Below, in pieces: positions 11,572 to 23,850 of a stretch of DNA of 64,000 nt (the first letter of the stretch is position 1; the number at the start of each line of letters is the position of its first letter). This DNA is from Effrenium voratum (taxonomy: Eukaryota > Sar > Dinophyceae > Suessiales > Symbiodiniaceae). Where the stretch lies: the NCBI GenBank assembly GCA_963377175.1, contig CAUJNA010003315.1:1-64000 (forward strand), given 5' to 3'. A program made the position numbers and the translations under genes. The notes beneath the pieces were generated by a model, which made no database searches, was not told where the DNA came from, and worked only from the letters and a program-made list of their open reading frames with translations.

Positions 11572-13552
11572 TTTCAAGGGAAACTGGAACTAGCGAAGTT
11601 TCAGGAGTCACTCTCCTCCCGCAACTTCATAGGGAGACAGCCCCAACAAAATGCCAGTGACAGAAACAAACTAGGACATGAGAAACCAACAACCAAACAC
11701 TCACCCAAGCCTCAACGCTTGTGTGGTTGGCTGGATGTATCTTGATTCAAAAGGCAACACAAGACCCGTTCAGAAAGGGCACAACTTGGCATCAACTTGG
11801 CTGTGTGTGCGTGAATGTGTGTGTGTGTGTGGTTTTGAGCGTTTGTGTTTTTTGGGGTGATTATAAGGGAAGCCAGCAGGAAAACCCGCATCCTGCGGGG
11901 TCCAAACCCCCTATTTTGACGCACCCACTACAAGTGGGTTAACTATGTGATATTCTCAAATCCTCATCGGCCATCAACACAATCGATGGACCGGTTTTCC
12001 GACAGCAGCACTCCCAGAAAAGGTTCAGATGCAGCTTCGCAGCATCCTGGGGCAGAGCATTGAAACTGAAAGCATCCGCAAACAAATATCCCACGCGACG
12101 GCAGCCGACTAACTTTTCCCAAGCTGAAAAATACAATGACACTCTGAAGTTGCTGTCCTACCGTGGCCTAATCCCAGGATACACATATAGTAATAATTCA
12201 AATGTTCAGATTATGCTTCAGATTTGGTCTACCTCGAAACATAAAACAAACACATCAGAGGAAACCGCAGTTACCACAAAACTCCGTTAAAAAAAACAAA
12301 AAAACAAAAAAAACACTATTGCATGCGAAAAGTTGCTGGTGGAATTGCACGGGGGGAGGCACTCACCCGATATGCCTGTGTCCAACTGTGCGTGCACCCG
12401 AAGCATGTTTGGTTCATTTGCCCGTTTGGGTTGGTTTGATAACGCCACCATAAGGAAACCTCCCAAGCACGCTAAGATGTGGCTTGTGACTTATTAACAC
12501 TTTGGGCACTCAACACTGAAGCTATGCAGCGCTCATGCCGTTTGCCACAAACCACTTCACTGGAAACACGGACAGCTCCGTGGGCGCTGTTCAAGGGAAC
12601 CGGAAACCCAGAAACCATTTCTGCCACCCATGGCCCAGAACGCAAACGGGGCTGAGGAACATGTCCTTCAGCTCCAGGGACTCCGAATCCGTTCTCAACG
12701 ATTTCTTTTCCGAAAGGAACTCCTGGATTTTGCGCGGACTTCGCGTGCTCCAAAACGTGCCGAGTGCATCCCTCCAGGATGCAACCCGCAGAAACGTAGT
12801 GTCACATTGCGAGAATGAGGCCAAACGCAACCAATGGCAGGCGTCTTGTGCTTTAGATTCAGTTGGGGCCCGGGGTGCTCAGACATGTCAAACAAAATGC
12901 CCACCGGCCACCACCAACACACGAAACACATTGATGAGTTGAACGTTTGGTATTGGACAAGCCGTGCACTTTGCAACATAGAGCGCAACAAGGTTCTTAG
13001 GCTATCAGAAAACAACTGGGGCACGTGACTATGTTCAAAACAATGATTCTCCTGTGGCCTGTGACTATGTTCAAAACAAAAACAAAGAAGAAAAAACACC
13101 TTGCAACAAAAATAACCCAGAAATAACTCCAACGTATGTCAACATTTGCCATAAACAAACTTCGGCTGCAGGGCGTAGGAGCGACATTGGCAGGCCATTG
13201 ACCTTTGGAGTTCTGGGAGCCTTTGGAGTTCTGTTCCCAGAGCGAGGCGAACAGCTAGGAAGACATCGCCAAATTGGCGCCATAATCGGCCTTTGGAAAT
13301 ACTAACCACTATACTTCAGCGGATCTCTCGTGGCTCATCGGCCTTTAGCGGTTGCGGTTCACATCGTGAATTCTTGCGCCGGCCGGTTCTAGCAGTTGCC
13401 TTCTTTTGGACATATCTTCCGAGCCCGGAAGTTTGGTGGTGCTCCGCCGCCCAATAAAGCTTTACAAGAACCAAAACTTCAAATCCCCAAACCACCAAGC
13501 CGAAACATCCCTTTCAGGGTTACCTGAGTTGAGTGGTTAGGTCTATCCTTCC
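11572..13552. other. Mostly unassigned; weak exon candidate
   Basis: GT microsatellite at about 11810-11832. A plus-strand frame at roughly 12640-12778 reads DSESVLNDFFSERNSWILRG between AG-like boundaries, but the opposite strand is also open. No domain recognised. Confidence 0.25.
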
Positions 13553-13680
13553 TACAGTGGATGGACGAAATCCTGCGCCTAAGAAACCCTGGAATGATGA
13601 TTCCCCTGTAAGTACCAGCCAAAAATGGATTTACCATGGTTTCAAAGTGGTGCGAACGGATTTCGCAACCATCCACAGTA
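13553..13680. mobile_element. MITE-like element, family D (copy D3)
   Basis: TACAGTGGATGGACGAAATCC at the left and CCATCCACAGTA at the right bound 128 bp. The interior AAGAAACCCTGGAATGATGA and CCCCTGTAAGTACCA matches D4. Confidence 0.8.
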
Positions 13681-14217
13681 CGGTAAGGGCAAGCCGAAAA
13701 TGAAACAACTTTTTCAAAAAAGCGTCCAGGATCATGAACTGTTTGCACAAGGCACTTCTGCCAAGGGATCCGTATACAGAACCCCTCAGGCTGCAAGGAG
13801 CCTCACTCGCGGCGCTTAAAACTTCGGAACCCTACCAGAGCCGGATGCGCCTGGGCGAGTCTGACAGGTTGCAGTTTGATCATTCCTTCGATTCAAGGCT
13901 GCGTTACTCCAAATAAGGCCTTGGCAGGGCCTTCTTTCGCAGGGGTCTATTATTGTGGAAACGGAGGGGTTGGAGTGTTGGATCCTTTTCTCTTTCCGCA
14001 GATTCCTTTGGAACGCACTGACGTGCGCTGTCTTGCCTCATTTTCTTCTAATGCGAGTTAGTTTGTTCTGCGGCCCCCTTTCAACACCCAAGAAGGGTGC
14101 CTCCAAAACAAACACGCACACGTATCCATCCTCTGGTCGCTTCAGAAAACTCAACCTGAAGATATGGGGCTCTCCAGCACCACAACCAGGGCTCCTTAAA
14201 GGATACATCCCACGAAC
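13681..14217. other. No supported gene
   Basis: Short open frames only. No repeats or domains recognised. Confidence 0.3.
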
Positions 14218-14329
14218 CTAGGTCCTCCAGTAGAGAGGTTAGAATAAGGGTGTCCCTTTTTCTGCAGTCTATTTTGGTAGGGGAACCCTCCCCCGAAAAA
14301 GGGTAACAGGGCACTACTGGGGGACCTAG
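14218..14329. mobile_element. MITE-like element, family A (copy A3, near-complete)
   Basis: 112 bp with clear inverted repeats CTAGGTCCTCCAG and CTGGGGGACCTAG. The centre forms a second imperfect hairpin (CCCTTTTTCTGC ... GAAAAAGGG). No coding capacity. Confidence 0.85.
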
Positions 14330-14462
14330 ACCTTCTTTACAAGGGCCTCCAACTCAGCTGGCGAAGTTGATTTATTGACCTCCCCAAATGCATCCTGCGA
14401 CAAAACCGTGACAAGCGTCGTACGACTTGGCCAGCCCAAAAGACACAGGACGGGAAGTCTTA

Positions 14463-14571
14463 CCTCCATTTGCTTAAGCCCCATGGAAAAAATAAACATA
14501 TTTCCAATATAGTGATAGATTCCCTTCAAAACCAACAGGGCGAAAAAAAAACATTCTTAAGCCACTGGAAG
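14463..14571. mobile_element. MITE-like element, family C (copy C1)
   Basis: Left end CCTCCATTTGCTTAAGCCCC, interior AGTGATAGATTCCCTTC and AAAACCAACAGGG, right end CTTAAGCCACTGGAAG. The left end follows TA. Confidence 0.7.
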
Positions 14572-15611
14572 TCTTAGACGCCCCTTTCAGCCCCCAGCTG
14601 TCGCTTGCGATAGCCAAAACCCCATGCCAAATTCCAGACGAATCCTCCCGTGGACTCCTGAAGGGTCGGGCTAGATCAACGGACTATCCTGAACCTGGAA
14701 ATGGAATGTATTTAGCAAAGGGTCCAGGAACAAGGATCCGGATGCATGAAAAACACCTGAACATTGCAACTTGTAAATGGTGGTGTCCAACTTTATCTTG
14801 GTGTTGAAAAAGCCACATGTTTCAAATGGTTGCAACATGTATCTGTTAAGGAGTCCTGGAAATACGATGGTATATACCAAAATGATATATGCCAAACGTT
14901 GATGCAGGAATGCCAAAACAGCGCAGGTGGAATTTAGGTGGAGCATCAAACTGTGCTCCACATGGCATTGTTTGGATGTCCGGTGATTTACCTATGTTGG
15001 GCCGCGCATGTTTGCCACGGGGAGCCGTATGCGGTTCCTTTGGCATCAACTGAACGTGGCACATTCAATGTATCCCGTGTTTTCAGTTTGGTCTTTTCGC
15101 CAAAAAACATAAAACAAACTGAAACATAAATCGCATAGCCGGTATCGGACTGGGCTAACTTCCTAAAAAGCAAGGAAGTGGAAACTTGGCCACCCACGGA
15201 CCCTTTTTCTTGGAAATCTTGTGGAAGAGGTGGTCTTGTTTGCATCGATTGTTTCAGGGAACGGCTGACTTCAAACATGCAATGCATCAATCAAGCCGTC
15301 ACAGGACATGATACGAATGATGCACATGGAGCCTAAGGCATGTGCCAAACAGCACACCAGCAAGTATCACTAAACAAAGGCCAATTACAAGTCAACAATG
15401 TGACAGAGTTACATATTGGCAACTGAGAGCAACATAGAAGCACACAAGCACAGCCAAGGAAAGTCAGCAGCTTTGGACCAATAAACGTAAACAATGCCCT
15501 GATAGGCTACACAATCAAAAAAACTTATTTGTCATCAAAAAAACATATTAAACAGGCACAAGCAGGCAATCACCCAAGGACGCGGGCGTTTGTCTGGCGC
15601 CCCAAGATGTT
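14572..15611. other. No supported gene
   Basis: AT-richer sequence with short frames. No domain, repeat family or splice-flanked exon recognised. Confidence 0.3.
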
Positions 15612-16345
15612 GCTGGCTGCTGCGGGTGGCTGGTTCCGTGGCGGGCGCAGCAGGACGAAGACAGGATAGGGGGGAAGGGAGGAAAGAGAAAGAACAGGAG
15701 AAGAGAGCAGTAGAGGAGAGGCGAGGAGAGAAGAGAAGAGAAAACAAGAGAAAAAACAAGAGGCAGAGAAGAGAAGAGAAGAGAAGAAAAGAGAAGAGAA
15801 GAGAAGAAAAGAGAAGAGAAGAGAAGAGAAGGAGAGAGAGACAGAGAAGAAGAGAAGAGAAGAGAGAGAGAGAGAGAGAGAGAGAAGAGAGACATAGAAG
15901 AGAGAGAAGCGGAAAAAGAGAAGAGAAGCAGAGAGAAGAGAAGAGAAACAGAGAGAAGAGAAGAGAAGAGAAGAGAAGAGAAGAGAAGAGAAGGAGAGAG
16001 AGACAGAGAAGGAGAGAAGAGAAGAGAGAGAGAGAGAGGAGAAGAAGAGAGAAGAAAGATAAGAAGAGAGAAAAGAAAACAAGAGAAGAAAAATATAGCC
16101 CGTAAGATCGAACAGTAACAAACAAGGAACAACACGAACTAATAGTTGGGGGGCTGGCTGCTGCGGGTGGCTGGTTCCGTGGCGGGCGCAGCAGGACGAA
16201 GACAGGATAGGGGGGAAGGGAGGAAAGAGAAAGAACAGGACAAGAGAGCAGTAGAGGAGAGGCGAGGAGAGAAGAGAAGAGAAAACAAGAGAAAAAACAA
16301 GAGGCAGAGAAGAGAAGAGAAGAGAAGAAAAGAGAAGAAAAGAGA
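15612..16345. repeat. GA-rich tract bounded by a ~190-bp direct duplication
   Basis: GCTGGCTGCTGCGGGTGGCT and the following roughly 190 bp at 15612 recur at 16153 with very few differences. Between them lies a purine-only tract of AGAGAA and GAGAAGAG units. Long frames here (about 170-195 codons of R/E/K or of L/S/F) come from the repeat composition, not from a gene. Confidence 0.9.
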
Positions 16346-16399
16346 GGCTTCAGGATGGTTTAGGACGGGCTTGGAATGCGTCGAGATTTGTTTGTTGCA

Positions 16400-16560
16400 A
16401 CGGCTTATGAAAAGAAAGGGGTCTAAATTCTACGCCCTGCATTCCTCACGTAACGGCTTATGAGAAGGAAGGGTTCTAAATTCTATGCCCTGCTGTCCTC
16501 ACAAAACAGCTTCTAAGAAGAAGGGGTCTAAATTCCGAGAAGCGTATTCTTCGGCAAAAA
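16400..16560. repeat. 53-bp tandem repeat, three copies
   Basis: CGGCTTATGA...GTCTAAATTCTACGCCCTGC begins at 16401 and 16454, with a diverged third copy from about 16505 (CAGCTTCTAAGAAG...GGTCTAAATTC). A G-run of about 13 follows near 16575. Confidence 0.8.
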
Positions 16561-16734
16561 GCTAGCAGAGCGGTTGGGGGGGGGGGGGGCAGTCCCCCCC
16601 ATAACGCTGCGAGCAGGTCCCCCCATGATGTGTTGGAAAGGGCGGGATTCAGCGAAGCGTGTTCTTCGCCAAAAGCTGGCGGGGGGTTGGGTGGGCGGCA
16701 GCCCCCCCCATGATGTTTGTAAGAAGGATGGTTG

Positions 16735-17290
16735 AGGTTGGGTAACTTACTAACTAACGAACTACTTAACTAACTACTTACCTAAGTAACTGACTAATTG
16801 GCTAACTGACTAAGTTCCTACAGCAATGGGCCAGGATTAACTTGCTAACTTGCAAACTTTCCAACTGGGCACGGGGCGACAGGGCGCACGCTTACTAACT
16901 TACTAATTTGCTAACTGGGCACAGGGTGTACACTTACTAACTTACTAACTTGCTAAGTGGGCACAGGGCGCACGCTTACTAACTTACTAATTTGCTAACT
17001 GGGCACAGGGTGTACACTTACTAACTTACTAACTTGCTAACTGGGCGCAGGGTGTACACTTGCTGACTTACTAACTCAATAATTGGGCACAGGGTGTACA
17101 CGTGCTAACTTACTAACTTGCTAACTGGGCACAGGGTGTACACTTGCTAACTTACTAACTTGCTAACTGGGCACAGGGTGTTCACTTGCTAACTTACCAA
17201 CTTGCTAACTGGGCACAGGGTGTACACTTGCTAACTTACCAACTTGCTAACTGGGCACGGGGTGTGCGCTTGCTAACTTGCTGACTTGCT
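16735..17290. repeat. ACTAACT-rich tract and 42-bp tandem array
   Basis: Irregular ACTAACT repeats to about 16870 pass into an ordered 42-bp unit (GCTAACTTACTAACTTGCTA then ACTGGGCACAGGGTGTACACTT), about nine copies, the last ones with ACCAACTT variants. No coding frame. Confidence 0.9.
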
Positions 17291-19616
17291 AGCAGAATTA
17301 TTTTTTTTTGATGACAAAGTATATTTCTTGATGATAGAAAAGTTTTTTTTCAATGCGCATGCCCTGATCCCTCTCTGGAAAACGGACTGGGACTGTCAAT
17401 AATCGACAGCCCGCACTGGGTGCTGTTTTGGGCTGCAAAGGACACAGGACTTAAACCCACCTTATAGCTTATCGGATGTGTTCCAAGGTATCGATTCTGG
17501 AGATTGTCATTCTCTTTTTGCCCCGATGGCGCTTGACCCACCTAGGAATTTCAGGGACACCCCAGGGACTGCCCAGGACTCCCCACGATCTAAGATAATC
17601 GATGCATAGGTGATAGCGCAGGATAGCAAAACAGAAAAAGTTAGTATCTGGATGAAAACAAACTAAGTAAATCTTCAGATATTGTCGCGTTGCTTTGGTG
17701 AATGTTTTCTCCCTTGCCAGACTTGATGATCCAATGCCCAATCCTCATACAAATGTAGCAGTAGTAGCCCTACAATGGGACATCTAGTGGACGAGCTAGA
17801 GTTTTGTTCTTGCTTCATCCATGTTTTACAACAGCTCAAAGATTTAGGTTTGGGGTTGGTCTGTACTTTCCCATTCTTCGTTTTGTGAGCCTCGCTTTGA
17901 TATGCGGGTTGATTAGTATTGGCCCGCATTCAATTGCGGTAATTTCGGGAATGGAACCCACCGGGTGGGGGAAAATGACCTTCCAGCCAAGTTTCCACGT
18001 GAGAAAGATGCTACAGCTGACCCGTCCGGCCCTATATCGCTTCCCTTGTGCCAGGGGGACACGCATGAGGAAGCGTCCCTTTCCTGCCAGTACTGGGAGC
18101 TCCCGATCAAGAAGCCCTTGATTGATAGGAGGGGGTAGCCCCTTTCTGTCAACATCACGACCTTGTCCATATGTTGGTTGGAGGGGGATGGTGCCCTTTC
18201 GCCGCAAAACGCAATCATAAATCCTTAAATCGAAGAGCGGCCGCATAAGCACTGTGGGCTCGCCAGAAAAGTCTAAACTGGTTGACCACGAAACTTCGCC
18301 CACATTTGGGGTACGCGGAAAATTGTGATTCATGTTTAGCCCACCCGGAAATTATATAAAACTGTTTTGGATCCAATTGTGAACCACGTGACAAGTGACT
18401 CCAGTGAGCATTGCACAAGACAACACCCTGGGTTCTTGGAAAAGAAGGCCCCCGTTTTACCCAACAATTAACGTGGTTGGGAGGCCTGTTGAAAGCGAAC
18501 ATCAGGATAGTAAGGGAAGACTGTGTGAAAGCACTTTCAACTGTTCCAGCGTTTCGCTAATTCCATCCACTGCCACTTACCGACGATTTGGCGTGGAATC
18601 CGCGAACCCGAGCCGGCCTCAAGGCTTAAACAGACGTTTGGCCAGCTCGGAGATGACCGGGCTGGACGTCACCAATCGCATGACCTGCCGCTCCCCCCAT
18701 CTCAAAACCTGCCGAAATGTTTTGATTCCCACATTCCAGCCCCATAGCCTGCCCAAACAATCTAAAGATCGAATTTGGAGACTCCAAAGCCATTGCGCAA
18801 ATCACGCACTTCGTGGATTTTGTCTGAAGCGGTCAAAGCAAAGCCAGTTGCGGGTTTGATTTCCAGGCATAACCCTCGGGGAATCCGGCCATTTTGGGGC
18901 ATGAGACAAACCTGGAAGCACGGAAATCCACCAAAATGGTTCCCGAAAAACTTGCGCAGAAAGACTTGCGCAGCGCCAAAGTGGCAGCCAGGGGCCGGTA
19001 TGTGAACAAAGACCGTGGTGTTTCAGTGTGTGAATTTTCATGGGTCCCGGATTTGGTGGACATAACAATTCGGAACAGGGTGTGTGTCCACCAATGTTGA
19101 GGTGGTTCCATCCATTTGCCCCAACTGAGAGTTGGCCCAACAGCCCTGGCTTTTTGGCCTAAAGCAGCGGCGGAAGCCAAGGGAAACGGAAGGCCAGCTA
19201 GCAGCTTCAAAAAGCTGGCCCAGACGGCACGCAAAAAGGCACGGCACTTGTCACGATCCGTTCACAAGAAGGGCTTAAATCGCCGGGGGCATTGGGTTTG
19301 CAAAAGCTCAAGCACTGTCAAAATGACTTGCTTCCCAGGGGGACATGGGGAAATAAGCGAGCCTCCTGGTTGTGCGGTGGAAAGTTGAGGACCATACCAG
19401 TAAGTCTTGACCAAACCTCAAAATGGAAAGCAGCCATGACATCCAGATTAAGAACTGCTCTTGAACTCCTGGGGTTGTTTTTCTGACGCCTACGGAAAAC
19501 GTGTCGAACAAAGCGGCCCCAAGTAATTCAACGTATCGGAAAAATTCAGGCCCCAGCCCCAAGTCATTTGGAAAACCCAAATCGTTCCGAAAGGTGCACT
19601 TGAGATCCCCTTCCGT
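17291..19616. other. No supported gene
   Basis: Short frames on both strands. A minus-strand block at about 18630-18720 (WGERQVMRLVTSSPVISELA) and blocks near 19120-19250 have exon-like composition but no clear splice sites. Confidence 0.25.
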
Positions 19617-19726
19617 GGTTGCTCTTGACCCCCCTGCAAAAAGTTTAACTTTTTTTGGGTTTAGTGGAAAACACCCTTATTTCCCAAAAAGTTAAAGTCT
19701 AAAGATCCAACCCAATAGCAGTCAAG
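19617..19726. mobile_element. MITE-like element, family B (copy B3)
   Basis: GGTTGCTCTTGACCCCCCTG at the left and CCCAATAGCAGTCAAG at the right. The interior GCAAAAAGTTTAAC, TTTAGTGGAAAACACC and AAAGTTAAAGTCTAAAGATC is shared with B1, B4 and B5. Confidence 0.7.
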
Positions 19727-20109
19727 CTTCCAAGGCATCACTTCAACTCCAGGACCCATAAACCCGCAAGCCTCCTCTGGCGAGAAAGCGACTTCCTGTC
19801 GCTCGCGTCTTTTCCGCCGAGTTGCTGCACAGGTGCAGCAAGCGTCCCTATAGAAGGGAACGCCTTTTGAGGCAGACCAGCAAGGAACCCAGCGAAAACA
19901 AACAGGGCTTCATGTCAGGATCCAGAACTGGGCAACCGAGTCTGCAACCACTCGGTCTCCAGATCCACTCGGCCTCTTGACAAATCCAGCGGTTTCCCTT
20001 TCCCCGGAGCTCTTGTCCAGAGCGAGGATCCACCAAATCATCCGGTGGTTGCGGAGTTTGCTTCTTGGGAGCTACGTCTTGATTTGGGAAAGGACTGCAT
20101 CCAAAGACA
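19727..20109. other. No supported gene
   Basis: No domain, repeat family or exon signal recognised in this 0.4-kb stretch. Confidence 0.3.
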
Positions 20110-20214
20110 TGTTGATTTGCGTAAGCCCCCTGAAAAAATAAATAACATAATATTCCAATAGTGATAGATTCCCTTTAAAACCAACAGGGGAAACATATTC
20201 TTAAGCACTGGAAG
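20110..20214. mobile_element. MITE-like element, family C (copy C2)
   Basis: GTTGATTTGCGTAAGCCCCC at the left, interior AATAGTGATAGATTCCCTTT and AAAACCAACAGGG, right end CTTAAGCACTGGAAG. Confidence 0.65.
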
Positions 20215-20330
20215 AAGACGAGCCCTCCGGTCCGAGAAAAAAGGCGGAACCGATGAACCCGTCCTCGAGGCGTTGGGCGCACAGCTGGTCCACGGTCATG
20301 CCCGCCTCCTGCGCGCTGACGTCCAAACCG
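20215..20330 (-). CDS. Candidate exon, unknown protein
   Basis: Minus-strand frame with strong GC3 bias: GMTVDQLCAQRLEDGFIGSA. A possible acceptor AG (GCGCAG) lies just upstream of the Glu-Ala-Gly start. The left edge abuts element C2. No domain recognised. Confidence 0.3.
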
Positions 20331-20524
20331 GAAGAGAAAAGCGGGGAGCTCAAGAAAAGGAAGCTCAATCCAACTCTCAGTTGTTTAGTGACCCCGGAAA
20401 AAAGGGAACCCTTTTCTGGGAAGACCATTTTTGGTGGGGCCGCCAAAAGAAAGAAGGGAAAATAATGCCACTGAACAAGTCAGGAATCCAACACGAAATT
20501 CAAGAAAAGGAAGCTCAATCCTAC

Positions 20525-20615
20525 TCGGTTGCTTTCTGCTCTCCTGCTAAAAGCTTCATTTTGAGTGGTTCAATACGGAAAACCCATTCGTTGGCAAAAA
20601 GTTGAAGTCCTAACA
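20525..20615. mobile_element. MITE-like family B subfamily (copy B8)
   Basis: CTCGGTTGCTTTCTGCTC, GGTTCAATACGGAAAACCCA and AGTTGAAGTCCTAACATCC match 39754-39848 closely. The layout is that of family B (GTTGCT... GGTTTAGTGGAAAA ... GTTAAAGTCTAAAGATCC). Confidence 0.55.
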
Positions 20616-22365
20616 TCCAAGCACGCACCAAAGCTTAGGCTTTGGAAGTCAAGGAAAGGAGCCCAACTTGAGAACCCCAAGCGAACATTTCAAAGGAAGC
20701 GCCAGCCTAGAAAAGTGTTCTGAACGTCTGCGGGAGTTTGGGCAACGAAGGATTTGGAGGAAGATCTGCGCCTCTTCAATTGGATGTGTCTTTTCTCGAG
20801 GGTCCCTTTTGATGGCTGGTTTAAAGAAAGAAGTATGGGATTCCAAGCATCTTGTGAGATCCCTGGAGTTGAGAAACGCCTTAGTGTCTCCTTTTGAAAA
20901 CCTAAAGCTCAGTCTCAAACTAAGGGAACTCGCGATAACCTGTGGCTTCCCTTTGGGAAACCCATTGAAACGCAGCCCGAAAGGGTACCCTTAAAACGAC
21001 CCCCAACAAACACAAATTATGTTGTTAGCTTAGCGTACAGCAACCCCCCCTTTTCCAAAAGGGACAATGTCGTCCCAGAAAGGGAAGACATATAGAAACC
21101 AAGCACTCCAAAAACTGGCTGTGGGTCCTGGGAAATGAAAAAATGGAAAATAAACCCTGCGGTCCAATTCTTGCTGGTTTCATTATGGGGTTGATTTTAA
21201 TCTGGGGTCAACCTTACCCAAATCTCCCAACTTGAGCATTGGTCACTGGCTCAAATCACCCAGCTCGAGCCGGCGGAATCCTCCTTCTCGCGCCGGCCTT
21301 TCTGCAAGACCACCCTCTGCCTGACGAGCCTGGACAAAAAAGGGCCGCAAGGTGAATCTGCTGGCGTTTTCTTCGATGGGAACCGTTGGTTTGTCCCAGC
21401 GGTTTTCTGGGCATCGAAGGCTTCTGGGCCTTTTTTCATGGGGATGTAGAAAGGAACAACTGAGCATATCCCTTCCCCTTCGGACACTAGGGGCAAAGTT
21501 CCTGGCAAAACAGGTGCTGGATATTGCGCTTGCGAATTTATGACCTCCCCCCCCTGGCCCCGAAAAGAGGACGGATCCTTTCGAAAGTGCCCTGACCAGG
21601 AAACCAGGGGATCGCAGCCATGAACTGCTCGGCCCACGACGCTGGCTCAACCGCACCCCGGCCGACGAGCCGAGAAACGCCTATCAAATGATCTGCTGGA
21701 TGTTGATCTTTCTTGCTTGTTCAGGCACTTTAAAGGGGGTCCTGTTCAACCGAGGTTAGCGAATTCTAAGAGGGCAATGAGGCACCCCCCCCAAAAAAAA
21801 GCAACAACTCGAGGGTCTGCCACAAGCAAGCACATTTTGCGAATCAAGAGATTCCAATGCTGGTAAGCTGCGTCTGAATGACCTCGTTCACGTGGGCCAC
21901 TCTCTCTTGAGCCACCTTACCTTTCTGCTGCGCGACTCCTGGTGCCACAAAACCAGCGCTGCCCTCGAAATCTTGAAGAAACTGCTTAAACGGTCAAATC
22001 CCACCCCGCTTAGAAACACAAATGATAGAAGGCTGTGAAAACACAATGCTGCTTCAAACATGAAGCAACTCAAGCCCCTGTCCGCCAGGTAGAACGGTTC
22101 TGCTTAATATGGGATCGACGAATCTGTGCCACATGACCTGGTCAACAATCCCACAGGAAAGACAGGCAGCTTCATGTGCGAAATCCGTGGCAAGCCCAAC
22201 TTGTTGGATTGGTAGGCTTTGCTGCGAAAGTGACGTCTATTTGAAGCCACCAAGACTGGCTGGGCCTCGGAAAACATGATCCATGGTGCTTTCTGAGGCC
22301 ACGTTGAACAGTCATGCGCCCCAACTTGGTACTGTTCCTTCAACAAGTCACCAGGCGAACGCCAG
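20616..22365. other. Unassigned; weak exon candidates
   Basis: Minus-strand frames at about 21250-21440 (LSRLVRQRVVLQKGRREKED) and 21600-21665 (VEPASWAEQFMAAI) look coding-like but lack firm boundaries. The rest shows short frames only. Confidence 0.25.
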
Positions 22366-22478
22366 CTAGGTCCTCCAGTAGAGAGGATACAATAAGGCTA
22401 CCTTTTTTTCTGTAGTCTATTCTAGTAGGGGAACCCTCCCCAAAAAAAAGTGTAAAAGGGCACTACTGGGGGACCTGG
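22366..22478. mobile_element. MITE-like element, family A (copy A4)
   Basis: CTAGGTCCTCCAGTAGAGAGG at the left and CTGGGGGACCTGG at the right. Interior GTAGTCTATTCTAGTAGGGG and AACCCTCCCC. Confidence 0.8.
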
Positions 22479-23229
22479 CCAGGTAGATCGAAATTTCCAA
22501 ACAACAACACCGCCTCTCAGAGAGGCGGCGTTTATTTCGTAGGGTACATCTTCTTGTCTGGAAGCCAACCAAAGGGAAGCGACCGCACGGTGCCCAGGGG
22601 CTGTGGAAACATGCAAACATACCCAACCTTAGCTCATCATGGCTGGTGGGAAAATCGCCAACTGCGGCTAACTGGCACCCAAATCAAAGGAAAGAGAAAG
22701 CTTTGGTAACGTCTCCTTGCCACTTTTTAATGGCAAAACGCCAGTCCGAACGGCAAATCAGAAAGGCATTTTAACACGTAGGCACCCTTTCTTGAGGCAC
22801 CCTTTTGGCTCAGAAGGAAGCCAAGGGCAAACAGAAAGAAATCCCCAGGAACGCCTTCAGAATCTGCAAAACCAGGTGACCCCACCTATTTGCCACCCAC
22901 GGATGCCATTTTGACCTCCGATGCCTCCTATTCCCATGGGCCCAATCCGAAAAACTGGCCACTAGCGGCTCATAAGGCCGTTGGGAGGGCAGGGCATGTC
23001 ATTGGGGGCTACCCTTTTCTGGTTGGATTGAAAGGGGAAAAGCGGAAACACAGTTCTGTGGATTGTCTATTGCAGCGATTTCCATTTGAAGGTAATTAAT
23101 CAAACGAACCAGCCTTTGCAAACCAAAAGCACAATGGCGAAAGGTTACCTACTAAAAAGGTAATTTGGATCCACTGGGTATTTTACTTGCTGGTGCCCAC
23201 TAAGCAATGACCTTCCAGGCGGGTATGAA
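22479..23229. other. No supported gene
   Basis: Short open frames. A small inverted repeat CGCCTCTCAGAGAGGCGGCG lies near 22511. Confidence 0.3.
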
Positions 23230-23393
23230 CCGAGAATCAGGGTACCCACTATTTCTGTAGTCTATTTTAGTAGGGGTTTCCCTCCCCAAAAAAAAAGTGG
23301 AGGGAAAAGGGCACCTAGTTGGGGGGACCTAGTTGTTTATAAACCCTCCCCAAACAAAAGTTGGTAAAAGGGCACCTAGCTGACAACCTAGTC
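23230..23393. mobile_element. MITE-like family A, 5'-truncated copy with duplicated 3' end (A5)
   Basis: The family interior (GGGTACCCACTATTTCTGTA, TATTTTAGTAGGGG) and right end GGGGGACCTAG finish at 23332. A second right-half fragment (AACCCTCCCCAAACAAAAG ... CACCTAGCTGACAACCTAG) follows at once. Confidence 0.65.
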
Positions 23394-23424
23394 GTTTCTT
23401 AGTGTTTTTTCCTCCTTTTTCTTT

Positions 23425-23560
23425 TTCGGGGTCGCTCCGTTTCTCATTCCCCGCATCGACACGCCGGCACGCCGCTTCGGTCCGAGGCATCGCTGCAGCT
23501 GACGCCATTGGAGCTCACCGTGGGCCTCTTCCTCAGCTCGAGGGGATTTTCTTTTAGCGT
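23425..23560 (-). CDS. Candidate exon, unknown protein
   Basis: The minus-strand frame includes EEEAHGELQWRQLQRCLGPK with coding-like composition. An alternative reading has a CACG/GTGAGC donor within. Low certainty. No domain recognised. Confidence 0.2.
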
Positions 23561-23735
23561 GAATGGGCTCTCCGTGGATCCCATCAAAGAAATGGCCCAA
23601 AGCCTTTGGCGGATGTGTGGTCGGCTGAACCAGGACCCCCTCCCCCAGTCAGCTTGAAACTCTTTCCGTGGGGGGATTCCCCCTGCGATAAAAGAAGTTG
23701 TCACTTGAGTTGAAGGGGATGCCCTGGCCAGAACT

Positions 23736-23850
23736 TGGCTGCTGCAACGGCCCCCCTTCAAAAAGTTGGAAAAACTGGTGGGTTGAGCGGAAAACAACCT
23801 GAAAAAACCCTGATTTCAACCAAGCAGATTTCAAGCCTAAAGATCCAAAG
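23736..23850. mobile_element. MITE-like family B, divergent copy (B7)
   Basis: GGCTGCTGCAACGGCCCCCC, GCGGAAAACAACC, TGATTTCAACCAAGCAGATT and CTAAAGATCC follow the same order as in copy B4 at 41871. Confidence 0.45.

Noticed and set aside
15535..16135. 195-codon Ser/Leu-rich frames and an Arg/Glu/Lys-rich frame
   Set aside because: Purine-repeat artefacts in three phases.
16880..17290. CRISPR-like regular repeats
   Set aside because: Contiguous 42-bp tandem units without unique spacers and no cas genes; a satellite.
22797..22820. CACCCTTTTGGCTCAGA resembling the dinoflagellate spliced leader
   Set aside because: Mismatches to the leader core, not at the edge of any coding block, and no tandem relics.
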